Shown here piece by piece: positions 18,137 to 27,583 of a stretch of DNA of 34,765 bases. Below the pieces are notes generated by a model. That model made no database searches. It was not told where the DNA came from and was given only the letters and a program-made list of their open reading frames with translations. Numbering within the stretch: the stretch's first letter is position 1; the number at the start of each line of letters is the position of its first letter. The translations under genes and the position numbers were made by a program. The stretch is from Chthoniobacterales bacterium. Its GTDB lineage: Bacteria; Verrucomicrobiota; Verrucomicrobiia; Chthoniobacterales; UBA10450. The stretch is from positions 1-34,765 of the forward strand of contig JACCXA010000036.1 in NCBI GenBank assembly GCA_013697365.1, in the 5' to 3' direction.

Positions 18137-18775
18137 ATGATCTTCGTGCTGGCGATAGGGGCCGGATTATATTTTCGGTTCGGTCGTGAGACATCGCGCC
18201 TTGGCAGCTTGGAACCGGCCTTCCGCCTCCCGTCGCCATTCGACTTGGCTTCTTTACCAGCTGCGCAACGCTTCGACTTCCCGATCGGAAGCCAACAAGG
18301 CGCGCTCGCCTACAATGCGCAACCCTTCACCGAAAATCGCCACCTGGGCGATGACCTCAACGGTATCGGAGGGGAAAATAGTGATCTCGGCGATCCGGTC
18401 TTTGCTGTCGCCGACGGTCGCGTCATATGGGCGGGGGAAGGGGGACCCGGCTGGGGCAACGTTGTCATCATCCTCCACGCCTACGAGGAGAATGGGGTGC
18501 GGAGATATGTGCAGTCCTACTACGCGCACCTCGAAACGGTCATGACGGAATTGCACACGGATACTCGACGCGGCGAACAAATCGGGACGATCGGAAGCGC
18601 GGGCGGACGTTACCTGGCGCACCTGCATTTCGAGATGCGGGAATTCATCACGCCATTCATCGGACCTGGCTACCGCGAAGAGACGAGCGGCTGGATCAAC
18701 CCGAGTGAGTTCATTCAGCAACACCGCGGCGCCCCGGAAGATGATGTAGGCCGAGACGCCGCCCAGCCGTTGTAG
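18137..18775 (+). CDS. M23 family metallopeptidase, membrane-anchored
   Basis: NRHLGDDLNG ... GDPVFAVADGRVIWAG ... HLHFEMRE (LytM/M23 motifs); N-terminal TM. The start may be a non-ATG codon upstream because ATG 18137 falls inside the hydrophobic segment. Confidence 0.82.
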   Translation: MIFVLAIGAGLYFRFGRETSRLGSLEPAFRLPSPFDLASLPAAQRFDFPIGSQQGALAYNAQPFTENRHLGDDLNGIGGENSDLGDPVFAVADGRVIWAGEGGPGWGNVVIILHAYEENGVRRYVQSYYAHLETVMTELHTDTRRGEQIGTIGSAGGRYLAHLHFEMREFITPFIGPGYREETSGWINPSEFIQQHRGAPEDDVGRDAAQPL

Positions 18776-18789
18776 GGGGAGCCCCTACA
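18771..18789. terminator. bidirectional hairpin between convergent genes
   Basis: tgtagggg-gag-cccctaca perfect 8-bp stem; no clear U tract. Confidence 0.5.
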
Positions 18790-19429
18790 GCTTCGTCAGC
18801 GAGCGCCCGGCGCCTACCACGTTCGGCAGATCAAGCGCGCGCCAAAAGTACCAGGCCGCCACCGAACGATACGGCCGCCACTTGTCACCGATCCGCTCAA
18901 ACTCCTTCGGCTTCGGCAATTTTCTTTTTCCGAAGGTTTTCGCGTAACCTTTCTGCACGCCGAGATCGGTGACCGGCCAGACATCCAGTCGCCCCAATTC
19001 GAAGAGCAGCAGCATCTCCACCGTCCAGCGCCCGATCCCGCGCACGGCCGTCAGGCGCTCGGTGATTTCCTCCTCGTTCATGCGCGCGAGCGCCGGACCG
19101 GAGGGCACTGTGCCGTCCACTGTTTTCGCGGCGAGATCTTTCAGCGCGGCTGTCTTGCCGCCGGAAAGGCCGCAGGCCCGAAGCGTTTCGTCTGGTGTAG
19201 CGAAGACCTGCCTGGGGTCGAGCCATTTGCGTTTCGGATAAAGAGCGCGCACCCGGCCCCAGATGGTGGCGGCGGCCTTCCCGCTCAGCTGCTGGTAGGC
19301 AATCGATTCCGCCAGCGAATCAAACGGCCTGACGAGCACTGCCTGCCGGGGTGCAAAGGGCTTGGCGCGCGCGATCAGTGCCGCGAAACGCGGATCGCTC
19401 GCTGCCAGATGTTTCGCGGCTGCATCCAT
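18785..19429 (-). CDS. DNA-3-methyladenine glycosylase (AlkA-type HhH-GPD)
   Basis: LTAVRGIGRWTVEMLLLFELGRLDVWPVTDLGVQKG (HhH plus catalytic Asp). Confidence 0.92.
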   Translation of the reverse strand: MDAAAKHLAASDPRFAALIARAKPFAPRQAVLVRPFDSLAESIAYQQLSGKAAATIWGRVRALYPKRKWLDPRQVFATPDETLRACGLSGGKTAALKDLAAKTVDGTVPSGPALARMNEEEITERLTAVRGIGRWTVEMLLLFELGRLDVWPVTDLGVQKGYAKTFGKRKLPKPKEFERIGDKWRPYRSVAAWYFWRALDLPNVVGAGRSLTKL

Positions 19430-19568
19430 TTCACGAATCTCTTAGCTGGATCGGCGCGCGCTGGAAAATCTTTTCCCTTGCGACAGAACATCCCTTCGCG
19501 AACGCCCCCTTCCCGTCCCATAAAATCCGATTGGTCGAAGTGCGCCAGATGGCATACTCTCGCCCTGC

Positions 19569-20474
19569 ATGAAAAAACATCTGCTCTTTGCCGCGCTTTT
19601 CGCAGCGCTTTCCTCCACTGGTTCGGGCGGGTCTGTCGAGACGAACTTTGTCGCGGACACGGAAACGGAAAATCCGGCGCTGGATCTCTTTAGCGTCGAT
19701 GCTTCTTACGTTTTCGAGAGCAAACTTTCCTTCGATGACGATGACAACTTTGGCGACCAGGACGCGCTGCAAACCAGCATCGAATACTCCCATCGTTTCC
19801 GTCTGAGCGGCTCGTTATACCTCCGCGCCGGTCTGGCTTATAACCGCTTCGATTTCGGTCAGAGCTCCGCGCCGGTGCCGGACCAATTGCATAGCCTCGC
19901 GGCAATTGTCGGGATTGATTACATGGTGGGCAATGATGTCGGTGCCTTCCTGCAACTGCGCCCGGGCTTTTATGCGGAAGACGATTTTGACGGCGACAGT
20001 TTCGATGTCCCGATCACGCTGGCGCGCATCTGGGTCTTGCAACCGAAGCGGCTCTATCTGCTCACGGGGGTGAACGTTGCCTTCCTGCGCGGGCAGCTCC
20101 CTGTCCTGCCAATTCTTGGTTTGATCTGGTATCCGAGCGATAACTGGAAAGTCTTCGCCGTCGTTCCAGAGCCGCGGATCGTTTACTCGCCCAACAAAAA
20201 CATTGGTCTCTGGCTGGGCGGTCAGCTCACCGGAGGTTCATTCCGCACCGATCACAGCGACACCATTTTCCCGCGCAAACTCAGCGGGGCGCAGGTTGAT
20301 TACTCAGAGTATCGGGCTGGCCTTGGGGTCGATTTCCGCTGTGGCGACGCCGTCACTCTAACGGCGGCCGGCGGCTACGCCATTCAACGCCGCTTCAACT
20401 TCGAACGGGCCGGTGATGACTACGATACCGACCCGGCCCCGTATGCTCGTCTCTCGCTCAAAGCGGAGTTTTAG
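19569..20474 (+). CDS. DUF6268-like outer membrane beta-barrel protein
   Basis: Signal peptide MKKHLLFAALFAALSSTGSGGS; alternating beta-strand pattern ending LSLKAEF; paralogous to 23880..24782. Confidence 0.7.
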   Translation: MKKHLLFAALFAALSSTGSGGSVETNFVADTETENPALDLFSVDASYVFESKLSFDDDDNFGDQDALQTSIEYSHRFRLSGSLYLRAGLAYNRFDFGQSSAPVPDQLHSLAAIVGIDYMVGNDVGAFLQLRPGFYAEDDFDGDSFDVPITLARIWVLQPKRLYLLTGVNVAFLRGQLPVLPILGLIWYPSDNWKVFAVVPEPRIVYSPNKNIGLWLGGQLTGGSFRTDHSDTIFPRKLSGAQVDYSEYRAGLGVDFRCGDAVTLTAAGGYAIQRRFNFERAGDDYDTDPAPYARLSLKAEF

Positions 20475-20494
20475 AGCGGTCGCGTCCCCACTGC

Positions 20495-20538
20495 ACATGC
20501 CCTTCACTTACACTTTAACAGACGGGTGTAGTGCATGT
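20495..20538. repeat. imperfect hairpin between convergent genes
   Basis: acatg...cacttacac / gtgtagtg catgt pairing between DUF6268-like stop and ABC permease stop. Confidence 0.4.
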
Positions 20539-20545
20539 CGCCGGG

Positions 20546-21733
20546 TCATTGCTCGATGCGTCTTAGCAAGAACGCGGCGCCCACGAAAGTAACGACGGTT
20601 CCTAGGCAAAGTATCGCGAGGCTCGGGCCATAAAACGCCGGACCGGCGTGGTAAAGATTCACGAATCGAAAAGCACGGCAGAAATGCGTCAGCGGAAATA
20701 TCTCGGAGACGTAGCGAATCGCAGCCGGCAATTGCTCGAGCGGCGCGAAAGCTCCTGATAAGACAAAGACCGGGAGCAGAAAGAAGACGGAGAATTGAAT
20801 TGCTTGCGTTTGCGTGCGCGAGACGGCCGAGATCACCAGGCCGAGCCCGAGAGAGCAGAGCAGAAACACCACGCAGATGACCGCCAGCACACCCGGTTGA
20901 TGGAATTGCACGCCAAAGTGCCAGCCCGCAAGGAGCACGATCATAAGGATTAAGCCAAGCGAGATGGCGAGGTACGGCAGGATCTTTCCAATCACGATTT
21001 CGCGGCGGTGCAGAGAGGTAACCATCAACTGATAGAGAGTTCCCGACTCGCGCTCACGAGCAATCGTGCACGCCATCAAGGTGACGGTGATGAGCTGAAG
21101 AATCAGCCCGATCACTCCCGGGATCACATAGTCGATGAACCGGTCCCGCGGGTTGTAGAGCATCTTCTTCTCGACAGACCAAGGCTCCATCGCAGAGACA
21201 AATTGCTTCCGAATTTCGACGGGCAACTGTTTGGCCATCTCGAAAACTTCCTCCGGCAGCGCATCAATCATTACTTCCCGCTCGTTCATCTGAAAATCGC
21301 CCAGCGATTCTTGCAGACTCCCTTGGAGTTGCTCTGCCGTGCCGGTGTCGCTGCCGTCGAGATGGAATTGCAGCGGCAGCGGTTCCCCGTTCGTTAGGCT
21401 GGCGCTCCAGCCCTCCGGGATGACGAGCCCGCCGCGCACCCCCCGGCCAAGCAGATCCCCCTCGCTACCTGCGGCGGGAGACTGCTGTTCCCAGGCAAAA
21501 GTTTCATTTGCCTGGAGGAGTTCAACAAAACGCTGCGCTTGCGGCGTTCCATCCCTGTCGATCAGCAAGGCCGGAACTCCGGTTCGTTTTCCAGATTCGA
21601 AGGCGTGGCCAAAAATCAGCGTGAAGACCGGCGGCAAAATTAGGAGCAGGAAGAGCACGCGCGGGTCGCGGTAGATGTGCAGGAATTCTTTATAGGCCAC
21701 GCTGGCGATCGCGGCGAGGAAGCTTCGATTCAT
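20546..21733 (-). CDS. ABC-2 type transporter permease
   Basis: MNRSFLAAIASVAYKEFLHIYRDPRVLFLLLILPPVFTLIFGHAFE...; C-terminal TM cluster with GAFAPLEQLP; ATG 21733 overlaps the ATPase stop. Confidence 0.92.
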   Translation of the reverse strand: MNRSFLAAIASVAYKEFLHIYRDPRVLFLLLILPPVFTLIFGHAFESGKRTGVPALLIDRDGTPQAQRFVELLQANETFAWEQQSPAAGSEGDLLGRGVRGGLVIPEGWSASLTNGEPLPLQFHLDGSDTGTAEQLQGSLQESLGDFQMNEREVMIDALPEEVFEMAKQLPVEIRKQFVSAMEPWSVEKKMLYNPRDRFIDYVIPGVIGLILQLITVTLMACTIARERESGTLYQLMVTSLHRREIVIGKILPYLAISLGLILMIVLLAGWHFGVQFHQPGVLAVICVVFLLCSLGLGLVISAVSRTQTQAIQFSVFFLLPVFVLSGAFAPLEQLPAAIRYVSEIFPLTHFCRAFRFVNLYHAGPAFYGPSLAILCLGTVVTFVGAAFLLRRIEQ

Positions 21734-22680
21734 GGCTGCGTTGGTTTTAGCACGGCATCGTATCCCTGCGAGTAGGCTGTAAAAACGTCTTCCATATCCG
21801 GTTCGACCCAGCGGTCCCCGACCCAGCGCAAATCCGCAAACGGCCATTGCTCCTTCCAGCGCGCGACAAGCTTTTCGGGCTCGGCCGCGTAAAGCCGCAG
21901 ACTTCCGCTCCGCAAGGAAACGCCGAGGATCTCCGGAGAATCACGCAAACGCACCAGCGCAGGCATCACCGGCTCGACGTCGATCTCCAGCAGCTTCGCG
22001 TTGAAACTCGCTTTCAAGGCCCGCGGGGACGCTTTCGCCAGCAACCGACCGCTCTCGATGAAGCCGACCTCAGTGCACCGTTCCGCCTCATCCATGTAAT
22101 GCGTCGTGACAAAGATCGTGATCCCGGCGTTGCTCAAATCGTAAAGCAGATTCCACATCTGCTGGCGGTGCACCGGATCAAGCCCCGAGGTCGGTTCGTC
22201 GAGGAAAAGCAACGGCGGTTCGTGCACGAGCGCGCAGGCGAGCGCCAGTAATTGTCGCATCCCGCCCGAGAGGCTCCCCGCCGGGGCATGACGCTTCGCT
22301 TTCAAATCGGTTAATGAGAGCAAGCGCGTGAGGCGGGCGGGCAATTCATGTCCCGGCACACGGCAGGCGCCGGCAAAGAAACGGATGTTTTCTTCAACGG
22401 TAAGATCGCGATAAAGACTGAAGCGCTGCGCCACGTAGCCAAATTTCGCACGGACAGCTTCTCGCTCTTTCCAGACGTCGGCGCCCGTGATCGTCGCGCG
22501 GCCATTCGTCGGCCGGACCAAGCCGCAAAGCATGCGCATCGTAGTTGTCTTTCCAGCGCCGTTCGCCCCGAGGAAACCGAAAATCGCCCCGCGTTCGACC
22601 GTGAAAGAGAGGTTTCGCACAGCGTGCACGTCGCCATAGCTCTTGCTCAGCTCTTCGAGGGAAATTACGGGGTTGCTCAT
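21730..22680 (-). CDS. ABC transporter ATP-binding protein
   Basis: Walker A GANGAGKTT, signature LSGGMRQ, Walker B LLFLDEPTSGLDP. Confidence 0.96.
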   Translation of the reverse strand: MSNPVISLEELSKSYGDVHAVRNLSFTVERGAIFGFLGANGAGKTTTMRMLCGLVRPTNGRATITGADVWKEREAVRAKFGYVAQRFSLYRDLTVEENIRFFAGACRVPGHELPARLTRLLSLTDLKAKRHAPAGSLSGGMRQLLALACALVHEPPLLFLDEPTSGLDPVHRQQMWNLLYDLSNAGITIFVTTHYMDEAERCTEVGFIESGRLLAKASPRALKASFNAKLLEIDVEPVMPALVRLRDSPEILGVSLRSGSLRLYAAEPEKLVARWKEQWPFADLRWVGDRWVEPDMEDVFTAYSQGYDAVLKPTQP

Positions 22681-22819
22681 TAAAGATGCGGAGTCGGTCG
22701 ACGCACGTTACGCAACCGCCGCGGTAAGGAAACACCGACGCATCTTTGCCGCGCGTAGAGAGCGCGCGCTGGGTGAGATCGCGCTTGCAAAGGTGATCGA
22801 AGCCGCAAGAGTTCCCGCG

Positions 22820-23845
22820 ATGTCGCCCAGCGGGAAGCTCCTCCAAACCGTCAGGCTCGCGATTCTAGCGATGTCGATCCTCGCCGCGACATCCTCAGCG
22901 CGCGCGGACGCCGTGAGCGAACTAGCCGGTTTCTCGGTTTTTCCGAAAGTCGATCTGGCGCAGTTGAATAGAGGTGATGCCAAACCGTTGCGGAGCGGCT
23001 CCTCGGGAGGCGCCCGTTACCTCGCTGTGCAGACCGCCTATGTGGCCCCTGATCCACCGGCCGAGCTGCTCTCAAAAATGCGCAGCTGGAATCCCAGCCG
23101 GCATCCGGAGCTCAAGGTTTATCTGCACGGCGAAAGCGCGACCGATTATTCGCGGCTCCAGAATGCCCCGAGCAATTCCGCTGTTCGCTATCTTGCCAGC
23201 GCGACTGCCCAGCGTTCCTCCGATCTCCAACTCAGCGCCGCCGAAATGAAGCAACTCTCTGCTGAGGGCACCGATCAGGGCGGAATGTCCGGGGTCATCG
23301 GCAATACCTGGGCGAAAATTCTGAGCGAACGCGCGCGGGCTTTTGCTTCCGGCGGAAGCTCAGCGCAGCCGCCCTATGACAACTCAACTCCTCCCGTGCG
23401 CGTCGGCGAAGAACTGAGCGGACTCCTCCGCGGCCAGGATAAAATTCGCCGGCAATTCTCCGGTCTGCTCGAGGCGACTGGGATTGGACGGGGTGCGGGG
23501 TCGATCAAGCCGGACCTGTATTGGGAGTTGCTGAGTGCGGATGAGAAGGGTGTGCTCACCCTCGGCGCGCACTACAGCCGCGCTGGAGCGGGCGGGATGA
23601 TTCAAACTGCGAACGCGCTCTATTATGCGAGCGGGGGCTATTACGCCGGAATTACCCTCCATCAGCTCTGGCCGGTGGAAGTGGAAGGTCGGGCCTCGAC
23701 GCTCGTCTGGCGGGGCGACATGATTTCTTCTGCTTCGGTCGGGTCACTCCGCGGAATCGAGCGCATCGCGGCGGAGTCCACTATGATCAAAGATATCTCC
23801 CGGGTGGTGTCGTTCTTTCGACGTGACTCAGGCAGCACCCGCTAG
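22820..23845 (+). CDS. secreted hypothetical protein
   Basis: Signal peptide MSPSGKLLQTVRLAILAMSILAATSSARA; 341 aa, no recognised domain; upstream and co-directional with the second DUF6268-like gene. Confidence 0.65.
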   Translation: MSPSGKLLQTVRLAILAMSILAATSSARADAVSELAGFSVFPKVDLAQLNRGDAKPLRSGSSGGARYLAVQTAYVAPDPPAELLSKMRSWNPSRHPELKVYLHGESATDYSRLQNAPSNSAVRYLASATAQRSSDLQLSAAEMKQLSAEGTDQGGMSGVIGNTWAKILSERARAFASGGSSAQPPYDNSTPPVRVGEELSGLLRGQDKIRRQFSGLLEATGIGRGAGSIKPDLYWELLSADEKGVLTLGAHYSRAGAGGMIQTANALYYASGGYYAGITLHQLWPVEVEGRASTLVWRGDMISSASVGSLRGIERIAAESTMIKDISRVVSFFRRDSGSTR

Positions 23846-23879
23846 CTCGTTCTCCACCCAAACCTCCGCGCCTCATACT

Positions 23880-24782
23880 ATGGTAAAGTTTTTCCGCCTC
23901 CTCTATCTCGTCTCGCTTGCCACCACGCCAGCTTTCGCCGGGATGCTCGAAGCCCCCGTCGAGAATGGCGATGGCGATCCGCTTGCGATTGAATTCGATT
24001 TCCAAGGTGCCTACGTCGGTGAAGGGGATGTGGAACGCGGATCGCGCGCGATCAATAATTTCGAGGAATGGAATTTTCTCGGGCGATTGCTCATTCTGCC
24101 GCGCACAAAGATCGGGATTCTCCGGCTCGGTGCCGAATACGAAATCTACGATTTCGACATTTCTGAAGGCGCGCAGGTGCCGGATAAGTTGCAGTCGGCC
24201 GCGGTGATCGTCGGATTGGACACAAAGTTCTCCGATTCGTTTCTCATCCGATTGGAAGCCAAGCCGGGTTTCTATTTCGCGGACGATCTGGAAGGAGAGG
24301 ATTTCAACGTTCCATTCATCATTGGCGGGACTTATCTCTACAGCTCGACGTTGCAGTTTGTTTTCGGCGTCGGTGTCGATCTGGAAGGCCAGTATCCGAT
24401 CCTGCCCGGTGGTGGCGTGCGTTGGAAATTTGCCCCGCAATGGGTCTTGAACGCGACTCTCCCCACTCCGCGGCTGGAATATGAATTTAACCGCAACCTG
24501 ACGATCTATGCGGGAGCTGAGCTTCGTTCGAAAAGTTTCCGCGTGGACGATGACTTTGTCGGTGATGCCAGCGAGCCGGGCAACCTGAACAACGCCATCC
24601 TCAGCTACACGGAGGTTCGCACTGGCGCGGGTCTCGTTTGGAAATTGGGCGACGCTTGCAAGCTCTCAGTCGAAGGGGGTTATCTGCCTTACCGGCAGTT
24701 CGATTACCACCGCGCGGACATCCGCTACAAGTCCGAGGGCGGCGCGCCCTACGGCTCGATCTCGCTCCACGCGGCGTTCTAG
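23880..24782 (+). CDS. DUF6268-like outer membrane beta-barrel protein (paralog)
   Basis: Signal peptide MVKFFRLLYLVSLATTPAFA; PGFYFADDLEGEDFNVP aligns with PGFYAEDDFDGDSFDVP of the 19569 ORF. Confidence 0.7.
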   Translation: MVKFFRLLYLVSLATTPAFAGMLEAPVENGDGDPLAIEFDFQGAYVGEGDVERGSRAINNFEEWNFLGRLLILPRTKIGILRLGAEYEIYDFDISEGAQVPDKLQSAAVIVGLDTKFSDSFLIRLEAKPGFYFADDLEGEDFNVPFIIGGTYLYSSTLQFVFGVGVDLEGQYPILPGGGVRWKFAPQWVLNATLPTPRLEYEFNRNLTIYAGAELRSKSFRVDDDFVGDASEPGNLNNAILSYTEVRTGAGLVWKLGDACKLSVEGGYLPYRQFDYHRADIRYKSEGGAPYGSISLHAAF

Positions 24783-24783
24783 A

Positions 24784-25854
24784 TCAGGCAGCCGCGTCGC
24801 GTTTTTCGACCGTCGCACGCTCGCGCTCAAGCTGGAACCGCGGCGTGAGGCCGCGCGACGCGAAGTCGCTCACTGCGTCTCGGATCGCATCGTCGAGCGG
24901 GACCGTCTGGTAACCTAACTCCCGTTCGGCTTTCTCGTTGCTTGAGAAATGCGGCCCGCGGGACATCTGGACCGACTCGCGAGTTACAAACGGTTCCCAA
25001 TTTGGTGAAAGACCGGCCATTGTCTCGCTCACGCACGCCGTTGCATAGCTCAGCCAATGCGGCGCATGAAAACGGGGAGCGCGGTGCTTCCCGAACGGCT
25101 CCAGCCGTTGCAGGAATTCACCTAACCACAGGTTGGTCCCGCCAAGCAAATAGCGTTCGCCCTTCCCTCCGCGCACCATCGCCAGGAGATGGCCGAGCGC
25201 GCACTGCCGCACGTCGACGAAGTTTAATCCCGTCCGAGCAAGCATGGGGATTTTTCCCTTCAGAAACTGCACGATAATCATTCCGGTCGGCGTCGGCTTC
25301 AGATCGTGCGGCCCGATCGGCGCCGTTGGGAGCGCGGTCACAATCGGCCATCCGGCCTCCGCTCGCTTTTGCGCTTCCAGGAAAGCTTCAAACTTGGAGC
25401 GCTTGTAGGGCCCCTTGAACGACGACGGCAAAGCGAGCCGCGATTCTACGGCGAGGTGCCCTGACGTCCCGCGCGCCAGGATACCTGTCGTACTTGTGTA
25501 AAGAATGCCCTCAACTTCAGCCTGCCTCGCGGCTTCCAGCAGGTTGATCGTCCCCTGCACGTTGTTCGCGAAGATCTCCTGCTGATCTCGCGCCCAAAAT
25601 CGATAGTCGCCCGCGACATGAAAAACGTAGCGGATCCCCCGCATCGCCTCGTCGAGCGTTTCACGCCGCAGCAGATCACCTTCGAACCACTCGAAAGTTT
25701 CTTCCCTCCGCGCCGTCGTCGGGCGGACAAGAGCACGCACCTGCGCACCCGCCTTCGTTAGGATGTCGGCGACATGCCAGCCGATAAAACCGGATGCGCC
25801 GGTCACGAGAACTTGTTGGCCCCTGAAAAAGGCGGCGATGTCGGGCGGGATCAT
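24784..25854 (-). CDS. NAD-dependent epimerase, HpnA-like (hopanoid-associated sugar epimerase type)
   Basis: VLVTGASGFIGWHVADIL, YKRSKFEAF, PTAPIGPHDLKPTPTGMIIVQFLKG, GLNFVDVRQCALGHLLA, GERYLLGGTNL. Confidence 0.85.
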   Translation of the reverse strand: MIPPDIAAFFRGQQVLVTGASGFIGWHVADILTKAGAQVRALVRPTTARREETFEWFEGDLLRRETLDEAMRGIRYVFHVAGDYRFWARDQQEIFANNVQGTINLLEAARQAEVEGILYTSTTGILARGTSGHLAVESRLALPSSFKGPYKRSKFEAFLEAQKRAEAGWPIVTALPTAPIGPHDLKPTPTGMIIVQFLKGKIPMLARTGLNFVDVRQCALGHLLAMVRGGKGERYLLGGTNLWLGEFLQRLEPFGKHRAPRFHAPHWLSYATACVSETMAGLSPNWEPFVTRESVQMSRGPHFSSNEKAERELGYQTVPLDDAIRDAVSDFASRGLTPRFQLERERATVEKRDAAA

Positions 25855-26591
25855 GAGAGGCGTTGGATTGCAGGGAGCACCACGTCCCGCGCGTGGGGTA
25901 GGTCGTTCGGGAAATCAATCTCAGTCCAGGGGATGCCCGTCACATCTTCGTAGCCGAAACGATCCGCCAAAACGAGCGCCCGCAGCACGTCATCGTAGGA
26001 ATCGCTGATTTCCTTCCCGGCGCTGCGTCGAGTCGTTTCGTCGATCAACATAGGCAGATCCTCGGGAGCGATCTTGAAAAACCCGATCGACTCGCCCACC
26101 AAATCGGCTTGCCCGGTCCACTTCTTCCGAAACTCAAACGGGCGCCCCGCTTTCACGGGTACCAAGACCGGATCATCATCGTTCGTGGAGTATTCCCGAT
26201 CCAGCAGCAGCGCTGTCGGAGCGCGGCATCGGATGAGCTGCTCGAGCATCTGGCTGGGATAAAGCACGTCGGCATCCATCAACAAAATCGGCTCGCGGCC
26301 TCCTTCAATCTCCGGCAGCGCCGTCGCCAGAGTGAGCGCGCTGCCCTCCTGAAACCGCTGGTTAACCAGCTCGCGGATACCTAATTCGTGGCGTGCGCTG
26401 ATGGCGGGAAGAAAGCGCGCGATCTGCGCACGCAGATGACCCGTGACGAGAACCACATCCTGCACGCCGACTTCGCGCAGCCGCAGCGCGTGCCACTCAA
26501 GCAAAGTGCGTCCGCCGAATTCGAGCAGAATCTTCGGAAAATTTGCACCGAGGCGAACTCCCTTCCCGGCCGCGCAGATGATGGCCTTCAA
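25851..26591 (-). CDS. sugar-phosphate / phosphoalcohol nucleotidyltransferase
   Basis: LKAIICAAGKGVRLGANFPKILLEFGGRTLLEWHALRL and ILLMDADVLY; TTG start at 26591 overlaps the TGA of the upstream gene (TTGA). Confidence 0.85.
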   Translation of the reverse strand: MKAIICAAGKGVRLGANFPKILLEFGGRTLLEWHALRLREVGVQDVVLVTGHLRAQIARFLPAISARHELGIRELVNQRFQEGSALTLATALPEIEGGREPILLMDADVLYPSQMLEQLIRCRAPTALLLDREYSTNDDDPVLVPVKAGRPFEFRKKWTGQADLVGESIGFFKIAPEDLPMLIDETTRRSAGKEISDSYDDVLRALVLADRFGYEDVTGIPWTEIDFPNDLPHARDVVLPAIQRLS

Positions 26592-27583
26592 ACCGACGCT
26601 TCCCCGATTGGTGCCATCCGATCCCGGAAGGACAAACCGGCGGCGTAAAGGAACACTCCGCCGATTGCCGCATAAACAACATCGCGCCCGCGGCGGATGA
26701 TTGCGTACGAGACGCCAAGCGCGGGCGGCAAGCCAAACAAGTAGCATAGAAACACGATCCCGCTCTCCTGCACGCCGAGCGCTCCCGGCACGAAAATGCC
26801 CAGCGCTTTGGCGACGCCGATGAAGGCCTCCACCGCCAGTGCCTGACTGAAATCGATCGGCATTCCGAGGAGATGCGAGACGAGCAGGATTTCGATTGTA
26901 TCGGCCATCCAGCCACCGAAGTAGGTCGCGGTGCTGAGTAGGAAATGCCCACGGTCCTTGCGGTAAAACTCGAAGATGCGATCGTCAAGTTGCCGCAGGC
27001 TCTCGGCACGCTTCCTCAAAGCACGAAGGGGCAAGAGGGCGGCGAGGGTGCGGAACATCCCGCGCTGCTGAAGCCAGAAGAGAGAAGCCACGATGCACGT
27101 CGCCATTGCAGTGATGGCCAGCATCCCAACACGCGCCGGGGATTGCTCCGGGAGATTGGCTGCGCCTGCGACTGCTCCGATCGCGATGAACGCCACTTGC
27201 GCGAAAACCTGTGCCGTCTTGCCCGCGACGACGCTTGACGCACCCTGCACCCTCGGCACGCCGAGTTTGTGCAGCAGATGCACCTTCGTTGCCTCGCCCC
27301 CGATGTAAGCCGAAGGCAGAACCGCGCTGATCGCCTCGCCCGCCCAGCGAATGCGCACGAGCGTGCCAAAGCCAACGCCGGGCACGCCAATCTCGCCGAA
27401 CGCAAATCGCCAGCCCAGCGTGTCGAGCAGGTAAACGAGGGCGAACGGCAGCAAGACTACCGGCGCGAACCAGCCAAGATTCTGGAACGCACGCACGATT
27501 TCGCCGACTCCCGCGCGCTGGACGAACCAGACGAAAAGAGCCAGCCCGACCGCTGCGACGAAAAGCTTGAACGCTAATTTCAT
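26588..27583 (-). CDS. lysylphosphatidylglycerol synthase TM / UPF0104 (HpnL-like) membrane protein
   Basis: MKLAFKLFVAAVGLALFVWFVQRAGVGEI...; SAVLPSAYIGGEATKVHLLHKLGVPRVQGASSVVAGKTAQV; GIFVPGALGVQESGIVFL. Confidence 0.85.
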   Translation of the reverse strand: MKLAFKLFVAAVGLALFVWFVQRAGVGEIVRAFQNLGWFAPVVLLPFALVYLLDTLGWRFAFGEIGVPGVGFGTLVRIRWAGEAISAVLPSAYIGGEATKVHLLHKLGVPRVQGASSVVAGKTAQVFAQVAFIAIGAVAGAANLPEQSPARVGMLAITAMATCIVASLFWLQQRGMFRTLAALLPLRALRKRAESLRQLDDRIFEFYRKDRGHFLLSTATYFGGWMADTIEILLVSHLLGMPIDFSQALAVEAFIGVAKALGIFVPGALGVQESGIVFLCYLFGLPPALGVSYAIIRRGRDVVYAAIGGVFLYAAGLSFRDRMAPIGEASV

